Origin: Sphingomonas sp. Leaf22
Lineage (GTDB): Bacteria > Pseudomonadota > Alphaproteobacteria > Sphingomonadales > Sphingomonadaceae
NCBI RefSeq assembly: GCF_001421715.1
Contig: NZ_LMKP01000041.1
Span: forward strand, 326,855 to 390,854
DNA: 64,000 nt
Direction of reading: 5' to 3'
Positions 39,798-48,929 of this stretch are shown piece after piece. Below the pieces are notes generated by a model, which did not search any database, was not told the DNA's origin, and saw only the letters and a list, made by a program, of their open reading frames with translations. Each line of letters starts with the position of its first letter. The stretch's first letter is position 1. A program made the position numbers and the translations under genes.

Positions 39798-40882
39798 CGC
39801 ACCGGCCGGGCCAGCGGATAGGCGACGACCAGCGCCAGCGGCTTGGCCCCACGTTGCGTGATGCCCACCAGGGCCCCGCTGTACAGATACACCGTCGTCC
39901 CCGCCGCGACCCGCCGGGTGACGCCGTCGCTGGTTACATCCCCTTCGCCGGTCACGACCTGATACACCTCGTCATGGTCGATCCGGTGCGGCCCGATCGC
40001 AGCGCCCTTGTCGAGCGTCCGGCGGCGAAACTCCATCGTCCGCCCCGGCACCCGGTCGGTGATCCGCCACGCCGTGCCGGTGCCGATCGCGCCATGCGGC
40101 GGTGCCTCACGCACGCGCGTCGATGCCTCGTCGATCACGACCATCGCCGGTGCCCTGCCCCGCCCGGTCGCCCAGTCCAGCGCGCCGCCGACATGCGCCA
40201 GCAGCCGTGGATCGGCCCAGTTTTCCTTGCGGTGGCCCAGCCCGGTATAGAAGACACGCCCCTGTCCGACACGATGTGCCCATGCCAGCGGCTTGGGGTT
40301 CACGTCGCTCGCGCCGATCGACTGCGGATCGAAGGTCAGCAGCGAATCGAGATCGGTCGACAGGTCGCGAAAGCCGTACCATTCGTCGGGAATCCGGAAC
40401 CGGTCGGGCAGCGTGTCGATCGCCGGATGGCGCTGGGCCGCCCGCGTCACCTCCGCCTCCGGCACGCCCGGTGGATGCTGGGCGAAGCGGCCGCCGATCA
40501 TCTTTGCATACCACGGCCAGTTATAGTGCGAATCCGCCGCGGCATGGATCGCGACCACCCCGCCGCCGCCCTCGACATAGCGTTGCAGCGCATCGCGACG
40601 CGGCCCGATGAACCATTCGCTCTCGGCGCGCTTGGGATCGGTGGTGGTCGACACCAGCACGATCGCGGCATAGTCGATTGGCTTGTCGAACACCGCCGGA
40701 TCGTCACTCGCCACCGGTTCCAGTCCGCGCTCGCGCGCCAGCCGGTCGAGTGCGGCGACGGCAGTCGGGATCGAATCGTGCACGAACCCGGTCGCGCGGT
40801 GGAACAGCAACACGCGCGGCGCGGCGACGGCGGGCATGGCGCACAGCAGCGCCACCACCGCGACGACGACCCGCCGGATCAT
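39794..40882 (-). CDS. ThuA-domain protein fused to a cupin
   Basis: This is a 362-residue exported protein with signal peptide VVVAVVALLCAMPAVAA. Residues of about 20-240 form a ThuA-like class I amidotransferase-fold domain (RVLLFHRATGFVHDSI, GGGGVVAIHAAADSHYNWPW, FYTGLGHRKENW). From about 265 a cupin_2 domain follows (GPHRIDHDEVYQVVTGEG, with histidines and a glutamate that could bind metal). ThuA proteins are tied to trehalose and other sugar utilisation, and exported versions are common beside carbohydrate-active genes. The fusion with a cupin is unusual to me. The start overlaps the pectate lyase stop by 4 nt, so it is second in that operon. Confidence 0.85.
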   Translation of the reverse strand: MIRRVVVAVVALLCAMPAVAAPRVLLFHRATGFVHDSIPTAVAALDRLARERGLEPVASDDPAVFDKPIDYAAIVLVSTTTDPKRAESEWFIGPRRDALQRYVEGGGGVVAIHAAADSHYNWPWYAKMIGGRFAQHPPGVPEAEVTRAAQRHPAIDTLPDRFRIPDEWYGFRDLSTDLDSLLTFDPQSIGASDVNPKPLAWAHRVGQGRVFYTGLGHRKENWADPRLLAHVGGALDWATGRGRAPAMVVIDEASTRVREAPPHGAIGTGTAWRITDRVPGRTMEFRRRTLDKGAAIGPHRIDHDEVYQVVTGEGDVTSDGVTRRVAAGTTVYLYSGALVGITQRGAKPLALVVAYPLARPVR

Positions 40883-42258
40883 TGCCGCATCGCCCGATCG
40901 CGCGCCGATAGCGATTCCTGGATCGGCCCCTTCTGTCCCGGATAGCGTCCCGATTTCGGCTCCATCGTGATAAGATCCCATGCCGCTTCGACAAAAGGTG
41001 CCGTGGTCGGCACCGGATGCGGATATTCACTTACTTCGCGTTCGTCGTCGATCACCTTTCCGCGCCCTTCGGCCACGAAAAACAGCACGCGGATATCGTC
41101 GGCATCGCGGTCCCATGGCCGCGCGCCGGCATTGGCGAGCACATGCGTTTCGACATCCTGCGCGGGCAGTACGGGCAGCCCCGCCGGCCACACCGGCGGT
41201 GCCTTCGCCTCGATCAGCTTCGCGCGGGTCACGCCATAGCGCCCGAACATCGGCAGCGGATTGCCGTGCCGGTCGACCGCGACATTGTCGCGCCCATGAT
41301 AGCGCAGGTCGCCATCGCCACCGAGCATCAGGAACGGCAACCCTTCGTCGGTCGACGGCCCCCCGCGCATGACGTTGCCGACCGCTGACAACTTGCCCTC
41401 CTGATAGGCATGACCCGCCCATTCGAGCGCCATCAGGTTGTAATGCACCGCGCGCTTGGCGGGATCGTAGATCAGGTTGTTGACCACCGCCGCCTGTACC
41501 CCGCCCTTCAGCAGCGGGCTGCGCTCGACATTATGGGCATAGACGTTGCGCCAGATCAGGATGCCCGTCGCGTTGTCGTGGATCAGCGACCCCTTGCTAT
41601 GCTCGCCCTTGGGATGGCTGGCATCGGCCAGCCCCTCGGCGAGCAGATTATAGCTGAAGGTGATGTCGTGGCTGGTGCCGCGACGCCAGTCGTCGGGGGT
41701 CGCCCCATCGAAGCGCGGGCCCGAGGCGGACAGGTTTTCGTCGAGCGCCCACGTCATCGTGCAGTGATCGACGATGACATTGTGCGCCGACACGGTGTTC
41801 ATCGCATCGACCTCCCACCCCGATCGCTTGGGTTGTCCGTCCAGCCCCGGCCGCACGCGCAGGTGGCGGACGATCACGTCATGCGCGCGAATGTCGATGC
41901 CCCCCCGGATCAGCGTGATCCCGGGCGACGGCGCGGTTTGCCCGGCGATGGTCAGATATGGTTCGGTGATGGTCAGCGTCGTGCGGCCGAGATCGATCAC
42001 CCCGCCGACCTCGAACACGACGATCCGCGGCCCTTTCGCGTCCAGCGCCGCCTTCAGCGATCCCGGCCCATCCGCCGCCAGCGTCGTCACCCGGACGATG
42101 CGTCCGCCGCGTCCGCCGGGCGTTGCCGCCGCCCAACCCTGCGCGCCCGGAAAGGCCGTCATGGCGGCGGATGCCTGGGCGGTCTGCGCCGATGCCGGCA
42201 GCGTGGCCGTCGCGATCGACAGCAGGCCGGCAAGGGCCAAGCAGGTCAGTCGGTTCAT
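40879..42258 (-). CDS. pectate lyase (polysaccharide lyase family 1-like)
   Basis: This is a 459-residue exported lyase with signal peptide LALAGLLSIATATLPASAQ. The mature part starts AFPGAQGWAAATPGGRGG. It continues with GGVIDLGRTTLTI, ITLIRGGIDIRAHDVIVRHL and the calcium-site region AHNVIVDHCTMTWALDEN, the parallel beta-helix pattern of PL1. WSVDE-type PL1 members carry the equivalent of this WALDE motif. It should cleave demethylated pectin by beta-elimination. It is divergent from a TonB receptor and GH43 operon, with a LacI-type operator between them. Confidence 0.88.
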   Translation of the reverse strand: MNRLTCLALAGLLSIATATLPASAQTAQASAAMTAFPGAQGWAAATPGGRGGRIVRVTTLAADGPGSLKAALDAKGPRIVVFEVGGVIDLGRTTLTITEPYLTIAGQTAPSPGITLIRGGIDIRAHDVIVRHLRVRPGLDGQPKRSGWEVDAMNTVSAHNVIVDHCTMTWALDENLSASGPRFDGATPDDWRRGTSHDITFSYNLLAEGLADASHPKGEHSKGSLIHDNATGILIWRNVYAHNVERSPLLKGGVQAAVVNNLIYDPAKRAVHYNLMALEWAGHAYQEGKLSAVGNVMRGGPSTDEGLPFLMLGGDGDLRYHGRDNVAVDRHGNPLPMFGRYGVTRAKLIEAKAPPVWPAGLPVLPAQDVETHVLANAGARPWDRDADDIRVLFFVAEGRGKVIDDEREVSEYPHPVPTTAPFVEAAWDLITMEPKSGRYPGQKGPIQESLSARDRAMRQ

Positions 42259-42314
42259 AATTTTCCTCTCCGCGCGCTTCTTGACAGCTTCGTCGTGTCG
42301 GCACAATGTCGCGT

Positions 42315-42327
42315 TGACACCGGTTTC
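42315..42327. promoter_or_regulatory. putative LacI-type operator (site 3) with a half-site at 42457-42465
   Basis: TGACACCGGTTTC is an exact inverse copy of the 13-bp site at 37006. A further CCGGTGTCA lies at 42457-42465, 24 bp before the TonB receptor ATG. Two sites about 140 bp apart would allow looping across the divergent promoters. Confidence 0.6.
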
Positions 42328-42352
42328 TCAAGCCGAAAACGGCAAAACCGGA

Positions 42353-42381
42353 TTTCCGGGACCCGACAGGCGTCCCGGAAA
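42353..42381. repeat. strong hairpin in the pectate lyase/TonB receptor divergent region
   Basis: TTTCCGGGAC and GTCCCGGAAA form a perfect 10-bp inverted repeat around a 9-nt loop. No U-run follows, so it is not an obvious terminator. It could be a regulator site or a leader RNA structure of the receptor operon. Confidence 0.6.
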
Positions 42382-42488
42382 GGGTTCGACGGTCCGGCGG
42401 AACGATTTTTCCGCTTTGCCGACCAGAGGATGGCAGCGGGCGTGAAACGATTGCGCCCGGTGTCATCGCGATAGGGAGAGGGTTCGCA

Positions 42489-45332
42489 ATGCAATTTCGT
42501 CACCGCCGCCAGATCGTCCGCGCACTGCTGGCCGCCACCTCGCTGGTCTCGCTGACCGGCACCGGTCATGCGCAGGATGCCGCCCCGACCGGAACCGATC
42601 CGGCACCGGCCGCCGCCGAGGACGCGGAAACCGAGATCGTCGTCACCGGTTTTCGCGCATCGCTGAACGCCGCGCTGAACGTAAAGCGCCAGTCAATCGG
42701 CGCGGTCGACGCGATCGTCGCCGAAGACATCGGCAAATTCCCCGATCAGAACCTCGCCGAATCGCTGCAGCGCATTCCCGGCATTGCGATCCAGCGCGAT
42801 GGTGGCGAGGGCCGCGCGATCACCGTCCGCGGTCTCGGTGCGCAATTCACCCGCGTCCGGGTCAACGGGCTGGAGACGGTCACGACGTCGAGCGACGGTG
42901 CCTCGGCCAACCGCGACCGGTCGTTCGATTTCAACGTGTTCGCTTCCGAACTGTTCAGCTCGATCGTCGTCCACAAGACGGCGTCGGCCGATCTGGACGA
43001 AGGGTCGCTGGGCGCGGTCGTCGACCTGAACACCGGCAACCCGCTGGCGGGCAAGACCGGGCTGACCGTCGCCGCTTCGGCGGTCGCCAATTACAACGAT
43101 TTGTCGAAGACGGTCGGCCCGCGCTTTGCCGGGCTGGTCGGCTGGAAATCACCCGACGGGACGCTCGGCGCATCGATCTCCGCCGCATATCAGGACACGC
43201 GGACCAAGGAGATCGGCAATAATACCGTTCGCTGGGCACAGGCGCGGTTCGATTCGGTCGACGGCACGCCGTGCTGGACCGCCCCCAATCGCGGCGGGAC
43301 GTATATCGCCGGGGCCGCCTGCGACCGTGCCGCGCTCGCCTTCCACCCGCGTATTCCGCGCTATGGCGAGGTCGAGCATAGCCGCGAACGCCTCGGCCTG
43401 ACCGGCAGTGTGCAATGGTCGCCGACCGACGCGACCAAGGTGTCGATCGACGGCCTGTATTCGCGCTTCCGCGCCGACCGTCGCGAGAAATGGGGCGAGG
43501 TGCTGCTGCGGTCGAACGAGCGGCAGACCGACATCCTCAATCCGACCTATGACGATGCCGGCAACATGGTGTCGGCGACACTGAACGACGCATGGGTTCG
43601 CACCGAGCATTATTTCCGCCAGTCGCAGACCGAATTCTACCAGATCGGTGGCACCTGGGATCAGGACCTGAGCGACAAGTTCCGTTTCACCCTGCTCGGC
43701 GGCTATTCGAAGTCCGACGCCAGCGTGCCGGTCGAAACGACGTTGGTGTTCGACGATCGCGATGCGCAGGGCTATCGCTACGATTATTCGAACCGGGATT
43801 CTCCTCTGCTCGCCTTCGGCACCAGCGTGACTGATCCGGCCAATTTCCAGCTCGCCGAAATCCGCGACCGGCCATCGGATGTGGTAAACCAGTTCAAGAC
43901 CGCGCAGCTGCGCACCGAATGGGACGTGGCGGAGGGGTTTCAGGTCCGTGCTGGCGGCATGTGGCGGCGCTACGACTATGACATCACCGCCTTCACCCGC
44001 GACACGGCGGTGTGCGGCAATGGCGGGCGCGATCTGGTGCTGGGCACGATCACCTGCTCTGCCAGCACCGCCTTCGGCCCGACCGCGGTCTATGGGTTCC
44101 AGGCAACCGATGCCCTGTCGGACCTGTTCACGCTGAAGGGATCGAACGCGCCGTCGGGCACGTCGCTGCAATGGCTGATCCCCAATTTCGACGCGGTGAC
44201 CGACTTTACCGGCCTGTATAACCGCCCGCTCGCGCTCGACGTCGGCAATAATCGCGGCGTGGTCGAGGAGACGAAGGGCGGCTATCTGCAGTTCGATGCC
44301 AAGGGCACGGTATTCGGCCTCGAATATGCCGCCAATGCCGGCATCCGCTATGTCCGGACCGACCAGTCGTCCTATGGCATCAACAGCGGCGTCAACGTAA
44401 CGGTGAAGCGCGATTACGAGGACTGGCTGCCCTCGATGAACGTCGCACTGTATCCGACCAGTGACATCATCGTCCGCGGCGCGATCGCCAAGGTCATCAC
44501 CCGCCCGTCGCTCGGCAACCTGACGCCGGGCGGATCGGCCGACGGGTTCAATTTCCGGGTTACGACGGGCAACCCGTTCCTCGATCCGTTCCGCGCGACC
44601 AATTACGATCTGGCCGCCGAATGGTATTTCGCACCGCAATCGGCCTTTTCGGTCGCGGTGTTCCGCAAGGATGTGGCGAGCTTCCCGGTTGCGGTCGCGC
44701 GCAGCGGCACCTTCACCGAAACCGGACTGTCGCCATCGGTGCTGGTGTCGTCGTCGCCTGCCGCGCTGAACCCCGCGCTCCAGTCGCAGGATATCTGGAC
44801 GATCTCGACCACCGGCAACGGCACGGGCGCGTCGCTCGACGGGATCGAGATCGCGTTGCAGGCCCCGTTCCGGTTCCTGCCGGGCGTGCTGCGCAATTTC
44901 GGCGGGATCGTCAACGCGACCTTCGTCCGGTCCGACGCCGATTATACGCAGCAGGGTCCGGCGACCGTGCCCGGCGGCGCGCTGCCGACGATCACCCGGA
45001 CCGAGACGCTGTACAATGTGTCGAAGCGTCAGTTCAACGCGACGCTTTATTACGAAGACGCGAAGTTTAGCGCGCGCACCTCGGTCGCGTATCGCGGTCC
45101 CTATGTCGATGGCGGATCGGGAACGGGCAATATCTTCGAAGGCTATGACTCGATCGCGAACGTCGACGCGTCGATCCGGTACAAGCTGACCGACTTCCTC
45201 GAACTGTCGATCGAGGGCACGAACCTGACCGACGCCTATCGCCGCCGGATCGTCGATGTCGATGCGCGCCGCAATTACGAGAACAATCATTTTGGGCGCA
45301 CGCTGCTGGTCGGCGCGCGGGTGAAGATGTGA
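42489..45332 (+). CDS. TonB-dependent receptor, polysaccharide-utilisation type
   Basis: This is a 947-residue receptor. The signal peptide region is followed by EIVVTGFRASLNAALNVKR, DIGKFPDQNLAESLQRIPG and ITVRGLGAQFTRVRVNGLE. This is the plug pattern of the Xanthomonas/Caulobacter receptor group often linked to plant polysaccharide loci. The barrel ends in GRTLLVGARVKM, a non-aromatic end that is somewhat unusual. Its stop overlaps the GH43 start by 4 nt, so uptake and hydrolysis are coupled. The cargo is likely a pectin- or arabinoxylan-derived oligosaccharide (inference from neighbours). Confidence 0.9.
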   Translation: MQFRHRRQIVRALLAATSLVSLTGTGHAQDAAPTGTDPAPAAAEDAETEIVVTGFRASLNAALNVKRQSIGAVDAIVAEDIGKFPDQNLAESLQRIPGIAIQRDGGEGRAITVRGLGAQFTRVRVNGLETVTTSSDGASANRDRSFDFNVFASELFSSIVVHKTASADLDEGSLGAVVDLNTGNPLAGKTGLTVAASAVANYNDLSKTVGPRFAGLVGWKSPDGTLGASISAAYQDTRTKEIGNNTVRWAQARFDSVDGTPCWTAPNRGGTYIAGAACDRAALAFHPRIPRYGEVEHSRERLGLTGSVQWSPTDATKVSIDGLYSRFRADRREKWGEVLLRSNERQTDILNPTYDDAGNMVSATLNDAWVRTEHYFRQSQTEFYQIGGTWDQDLSDKFRFTLLGGYSKSDASVPVETTLVFDDRDAQGYRYDYSNRDSPLLAFGTSVTDPANFQLAEIRDRPSDVVNQFKTAQLRTEWDVAEGFQVRAGGMWRRYDYDITAFTRDTAVCGNGGRDLVLGTITCSASTAFGPTAVYGFQATDALSDLFTLKGSNAPSGTSLQWLIPNFDAVTDFTGLYNRPLALDVGNNRGVVEETKGGYLQFDAKGTVFGLEYAANAGIRYVRTDQSSYGINSGVNVTVKRDYEDWLPSMNVALYPTSDIIVRGAIAKVITRPSLGNLTPGGSADGFNFRVTTGNPFLDPFRATNYDLAAEWYFAPQSAFSVAVFRKDVASFPVAVARSGTFTETGLSPSVLVSSSPAALNPALQSQDIWTISTTGNGTGASLDGIEIALQAPFRFLPGVLRNFGGIVNATFVRSDADYTQQGPATVPGGALPTITRTETLYNVSKRQFNATLYYEDAKFSARTSVAYRGPYVDGGSGTGNIFEGYDSIANVDASIRYKLTDFLELSIEGTNLTDAYRRRIVDVDARRNYENNHFGRTLLVGARVKM

Positions 45333-46915
45333 GCGGTTTCTCGCGCCGGGGGGTGATGGCGGGGGCGGCGCTGGGCGGCGCAATCGCCGCGCTGCCCACC
45401 GCGGGTGCGGCGGCCCCCGCCCCCGCCCCGCCCTATCGGCGCGGGTATGACAACCAGCGTATCGCCGATCTGGGCGACGGGCGCTTCCTCAACCCGTTGA
45501 TGGCGGGCGATCATCCCGATCCGACGATCCTGAAGGATGGTCGCGATTATTACATGACCTTCTCGACCTTCGATTCCTATCCCGGTCTGGTCATCTGGCA
45601 TTCGCGCGATCTGGTGAACTGGACCCCGCGCACCGCCGCGCTGACGACGAATATCGGTGCGGTGTGGGCGCCCGAACTGACCCGGCACAAGGGTCGCTAT
45701 TACCTGTACGTGCCCACCAAGAACCCGACGACCAGCTGGGTGATCTGGGCCGATCATATCGACGGGCCGTGGTCGGAACCGATCGACCTGAAGCTCCCCG
45801 ATCATATCGATCCGGGCCATGCGGTCGGCGAGGACGGGTCGCGCTGGCTGTTTCTGTCGGGTGGCGACCGCATCCGCCTGTCCGACGATGGCCTGCGCAC
45901 CGTCGGCAAGGTCGAGCATGTCTATGATCCATGGCGCTATCCCGACACATGGGATGTCGAGGGGTTCAGCCCCGAAGGGCCGAAGGTCATGCGCCATGGC
46001 AACTATTTCTACCTCGTCACTGCGGTGGGCGGCACGGCCGGGCCGCCGACCGGGCATATGGTCATCGCGGCGCGATCGAAATCGATCCATGGCCCGTGGG
46101 AGCATCATCCGGGCAACCCGATCGTCCGCACCACTTCGCTCGCCGAAAAATGGTGGTCGCGCGGCCATGCGACGCTGGTCGAGGGGCCGGACGGCAGCTG
46201 GTGGTCGGTCTATCACGGCTATGAGAACGGCTATTGGACGCTGGGGCGACAGGCATTGCTCGACCCGGTCGAATGGACGCCCGATGGCTGGTTCCGCATG
46301 ACCGGCGGCGACCTGTCGCAGCCGATCGCCAAGCCCAAGGGTGGACAAGCCGTGCGCCATGGACAGGCGCTGTCGGACGATTTCGCGACGCTGGCGCTCG
46401 GCACCAAATGGAATTTCTTCCGCCCCACGCCCGATGATCGCGGGCGGGTGCGGGTGCAGGACGGCGCGCTGCTGCTGGATGCGAAGGGTAAGGCACCGTC
46501 GGACGGCGCGCCGCTGCTGCTGATCGCGGGCGATACCGGCTATCGCTTCGAATGCGATATCGAGATCGCGCCCGGCGGCACGGCCGGCCTGATCCTGTTC
46601 TACGACGACAAGCTGTATTGTGGGTTGGGGTTCGACGAACAGCGTTTCGTCACCCACCAATATGGCATCGAGCGCGGGCGGCCGGCCAATCCGCACGGCC
46701 GCCGGATGCGGATGCGCGTCACCAACGACCGGCACATCGTCGCCTATCACACCAGCGGCGACGATGGCCGGACGTGGCAACGCTTCGACCGCGGCATGGA
46801 GGTGTCGGGCTATCACCACAATGTCCGCGGCGGGTTCCTGATGCTGCGCCCCGGTCTTTATTCGGCGGGACAGGGCACCGCCCGCTTCCGCGACTTCCGC
46901 TTCACCGCGCTATAG
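45329..46915 (+). CDS. glycoside hydrolase family 43 protein
   Basis: This is a 528-residue exported enzyme with a twin-arginine signal (SRRGVMAGAALGGAIAAL). The five-bladed propeller starts NPLMAGDHPDPTILKDG, with the general base at D64. The second acidic residue is in HIDPGHAVGEDG and the proton donor in the VEGFSPEGPKV segment. From about residue 345 a beta-sandwich domain follows (FATLALGTKWNFFRPTPDD), as in GH43 xylosidases and arabinofuranosidases. The precise linkage cut cannot be told. It is translationally coupled to the receptor and is the last gene of that operon. Confidence 0.9.
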   Translation: MSGFSRRGVMAGAALGGAIAALPTAGAAAPAPAPPYRRGYDNQRIADLGDGRFLNPLMAGDHPDPTILKDGRDYYMTFSTFDSYPGLVIWHSRDLVNWTPRTAALTTNIGAVWAPELTRHKGRYYLYVPTKNPTTSWVIWADHIDGPWSEPIDLKLPDHIDPGHAVGEDGSRWLFLSGGDRIRLSDDGLRTVGKVEHVYDPWRYPDTWDVEGFSPEGPKVMRHGNYFYLVTAVGGTAGPPTGHMVIAARSKSIHGPWEHHPGNPIVRTTSLAEKWWSRGHATLVEGPDGSWWSVYHGYENGYWTLGRQALLDPVEWTPDGWFRMTGGDLSQPIAKPKGGQAVRHGQALSDDFATLALGTKWNFFRPTPDDRGRVRVQDGALLLDAKGKAPSDGAPLLLIAGDTGYRFECDIEIAPGGTAGLILFYDDKLYCGLGFDEQRFVTHQYGIERGRPANPHGRRMRMRVTNDRHIVAYHTSGDDGRTWQRFDRGMEVSGYHHNVRGGFLMLRPGLYSAGQGTARFRDFRFTAL

Positions 46916-46976
46916 CTTGACGCACCCGGCAGGCGCGGGGCACAGGCCGCGCGTCAGCTTCGGGGGTAGCGGGATC

Positions 46977-47555
46977 ATGCGGATCGCGATCATCGACACC
47001 AGCACCACACGCGCCGCGATCATTTCGGACGGCCTGCGCGAGGCGGGGCTGGACGATATCGTCATCATCGACGGCACCCGCCGGCTGGTCGCCGATGTCG
47101 AGGCGGCGGCGGCCGAGGTCATCCTCATCAACCTCGAAAACCCAAGTCGTGACGAGTTGGAGGAATTCTTCGCGGTGTCGCGCGCGATATCGCGTCCGAT
47201 CGCGATGTTCGTCGACCAGAGCGATGCTGAATCGACTGCCGCCGCCGTCGATGCCGGCGTATCGGCCTATATCGTCGACGGCCTCGCCAAACAGCGGATC
47301 AAGCCGGTCCTCGACCTCGCCATCCGCCGGTTTCAGGCGTTCGCGCGGCTACAGGCCGAACTGGTCGAGGCGAAGAGCGCGCTGGCCGACCGGACGACGA
47401 TCGACAAGGCGAAGGCGATCCTGATGAAACGGCGCGGGATCGACGAACCCGCCGCCTACGCGCTGCTGCGCGCACAGGCGATGCGGTCGAACCGGCGGAT
47501 CGCCGAGATTGCAGACGCGATCCTGACCAGCGACGCATTGATGGGAGGGCTGTGA
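46977..47555 (+). CDS. nasT: ANTAR-domain antiterminator NasT
   Basis: This 192-residue RNA-binding regulator is the first gene of the nitrate cluster. A receiver-like domain (1-125) lacks the usual phospho-aspartate: the expected position reads ILINLENPSRD, with N52. The ANTAR domain covers about 130-192 and includes the TTIDKAKAILMKRRG and AYALLRAQAM segments of the family. In characterised systems NasT is held by NasS and released when nitrate is bound; free NasT binds leader RNA and prevents termination. The start at MRIAIIDTS is preferred over an upstream ATG that lacks domain sequence. A suitable RNA target is seen at 48967-49074. Confidence 0.92.
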   Translation: MRIAIIDTSTTRAAIISDGLREAGLDDIVIIDGTRRLVADVEAAAAEVILINLENPSRDELEEFFAVSRAISRPIAMFVDQSDAESTAAAVDAGVSAYIVDGLAKQRIKPVLDLAIRRFQAFARLQAELVEAKSALADRTTIDKAKAILMKRRGIDEPAAYALLRAQAMRSNRRIAEIADAILTSDALMGGL

Positions 47556-48766
47556 TGGCGCACGACAAGATCCGCATCGGTTTCCTGCCGCTGGTCGATG
47601 CCGCGCTGCCCATCCTCGCCCGCGAACAGGGATTTGCCGAAGCCGAGGGCTTGGAGATCGAACTGGTCCGCGACACGACGTGGGCGACGGTGCGCGACCG
47701 GCTGCTCTATGGCCATACCGATGCCGCGCACATGGTCGCGCCGCTCGCCATCGCCACCGCACTGGGACGCGGGCGGCCGGCGGTGCCGCTGGCGGTGCCG
47801 TTCGTGCTGGGGCTGAACGGCAATGCGATCACGCTGGCGCTGCCGCTGGCGCAACAGGTGCTGGATGGTGACGGTCTGGGCGATCCGGTGACGCTCGGCG
47901 CGCGACTGAAGGTCGTGGCGGCGGCGCGCATGGCGGCGGGGCGGCGGCTGCGCTTCGGCGTGGTGCATCGCTATTCGAGCCATAACTACATGCTGCGCTA
48001 CTGGCTGGCGGCGGTCGGTATCCGGCCCGACATGGATGTCGAGATCGTTACCATCGGCCCCACCTTTGCCGCCGATGCGCTGGCGGTGGGCGAGGTCGAC
48101 GGCATCTGCGTCGGCGAACCGTGGAACAGCGTCGCGGTCGATCGCGGCGTGGGGCGGATCGCGCTGGTCACCGCCCAGATCTGGCGGCGCGGCGTGGAAA
48201 AGGTGCTGGCGCTGCGCGAGGAAACGGTCGGCGAGCACGGCGAGGTGGTGCAGCGGCTGATCCGCGCGCTCCACGCTGCCGCCGCGCACTTCATCGATCC
48301 GGCGACGCGCGACGCCAGCGCGGCGATCCTCGCCCGTCCCGACTATCTCGACGCGCCGGTCGATCCGATCGCGCGCGCCATCGGCGACCGGGTGCGGGTG
48401 GTGGCGGGTGCCGAGCCGCTTCACGTCCCCGACTTCATGTTCCAGTATCGCGAGGCGGCCAATTTCCCGTGGCGAAGTCAGGCGGCGTGGCTGTATTCGC
48501 AGATGGTGCGGTGGGACGGCACGCCGGTCGCGGCGGACGAAGCCCGGATCGCGCAAAACACGTTCCGCCCCGATCTGTACCGGGCGGCACTGGCCGGGTC
48601 GGGTGCCCCCCTGCCCGGTGCCAGTTCGAAGCTGGAAGGCGCGATCGGCGGGACCGTCGCGGCCGGTTCGACCCAGGGTCGGCTGATGCTCGGCAGCGAT
48701 CCGTTCTTCGATGGGCGGTCGTTCGATCCCGACGATATCGCGGGGTATTTGCGAGCGCTGCCATGA
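47555..48766 (+). CDS. nasS: nitrate-sensing protein NasS (NrtA/CmpA-like)
   Basis: This is a 403-residue substrate-binding-protein fold without a signal peptide, which fits a cytoplasmic sensor rather than a transporter subunit. The family pattern is clear: IRIGFLPLVDAALPILAREQ, HTDAAHMVAPLAIA, HRYSSHNYMLRYWLAAVG and GICVGEPWNSVAVD. The ATG shares bases with the nasT stop (TGATG). NasS should bind nitrate or nitrite and control NasT by direct contact. A GTG three bases earlier is possible as start. Confidence 0.9.
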   Translation: MAHDKIRIGFLPLVDAALPILAREQGFAEAEGLEIELVRDTTWATVRDRLLYGHTDAAHMVAPLAIATALGRGRPAVPLAVPFVLGLNGNAITLALPLAQQVLDGDGLGDPVTLGARLKVVAAARMAAGRRLRFGVVHRYSSHNYMLRYWLAAVGIRPDMDVEIVTIGPTFAADALAVGEVDGICVGEPWNSVAVDRGVGRIALVTAQIWRRGVEKVLALREETVGEHGEVVQRLIRALHAAAAHFIDPATRDASAAILARPDYLDAPVDPIARAIGDRVRVVAGAEPLHVPDFMFQYREAANFPWRSQAAWLYSQMVRWDGTPVAADEARIAQNTFRPDLYRAALAGSGAPLPGASSKLEGAIGGTVAAGSTQGRLMLGSDPFFDGRSFDPDDIAGYLRALP

Positions 48767-48929
48767 CGATATCGGGCGTCGGCGCGCGGAAGTTGGCGAA
48801 GGTTACACGTATCGGGTTTTGCCGGCACGCGTAAAGTGCGACGACCCGAGTACATACTCCGTTCGTCGCAAATTATGCTGCACTGCGAAATGCCTTGCAT
48901 GATCGTAGCGAATCGGTCATCTTCGCAGG

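Noticed and set aside
48884..48901. Possible sigma-54 promoter before the nitrate porter (TGCGAA-N5-TTGCA)
   Set aside because: The spacing fits, but the essential GG of the -24 element is missing, so support is too weak.
48711..48902. 63-codon frame after nasS
   Set aside because: It overlaps nasS in another frame, lacks a ribosome site and runs into the nitrate leader region.
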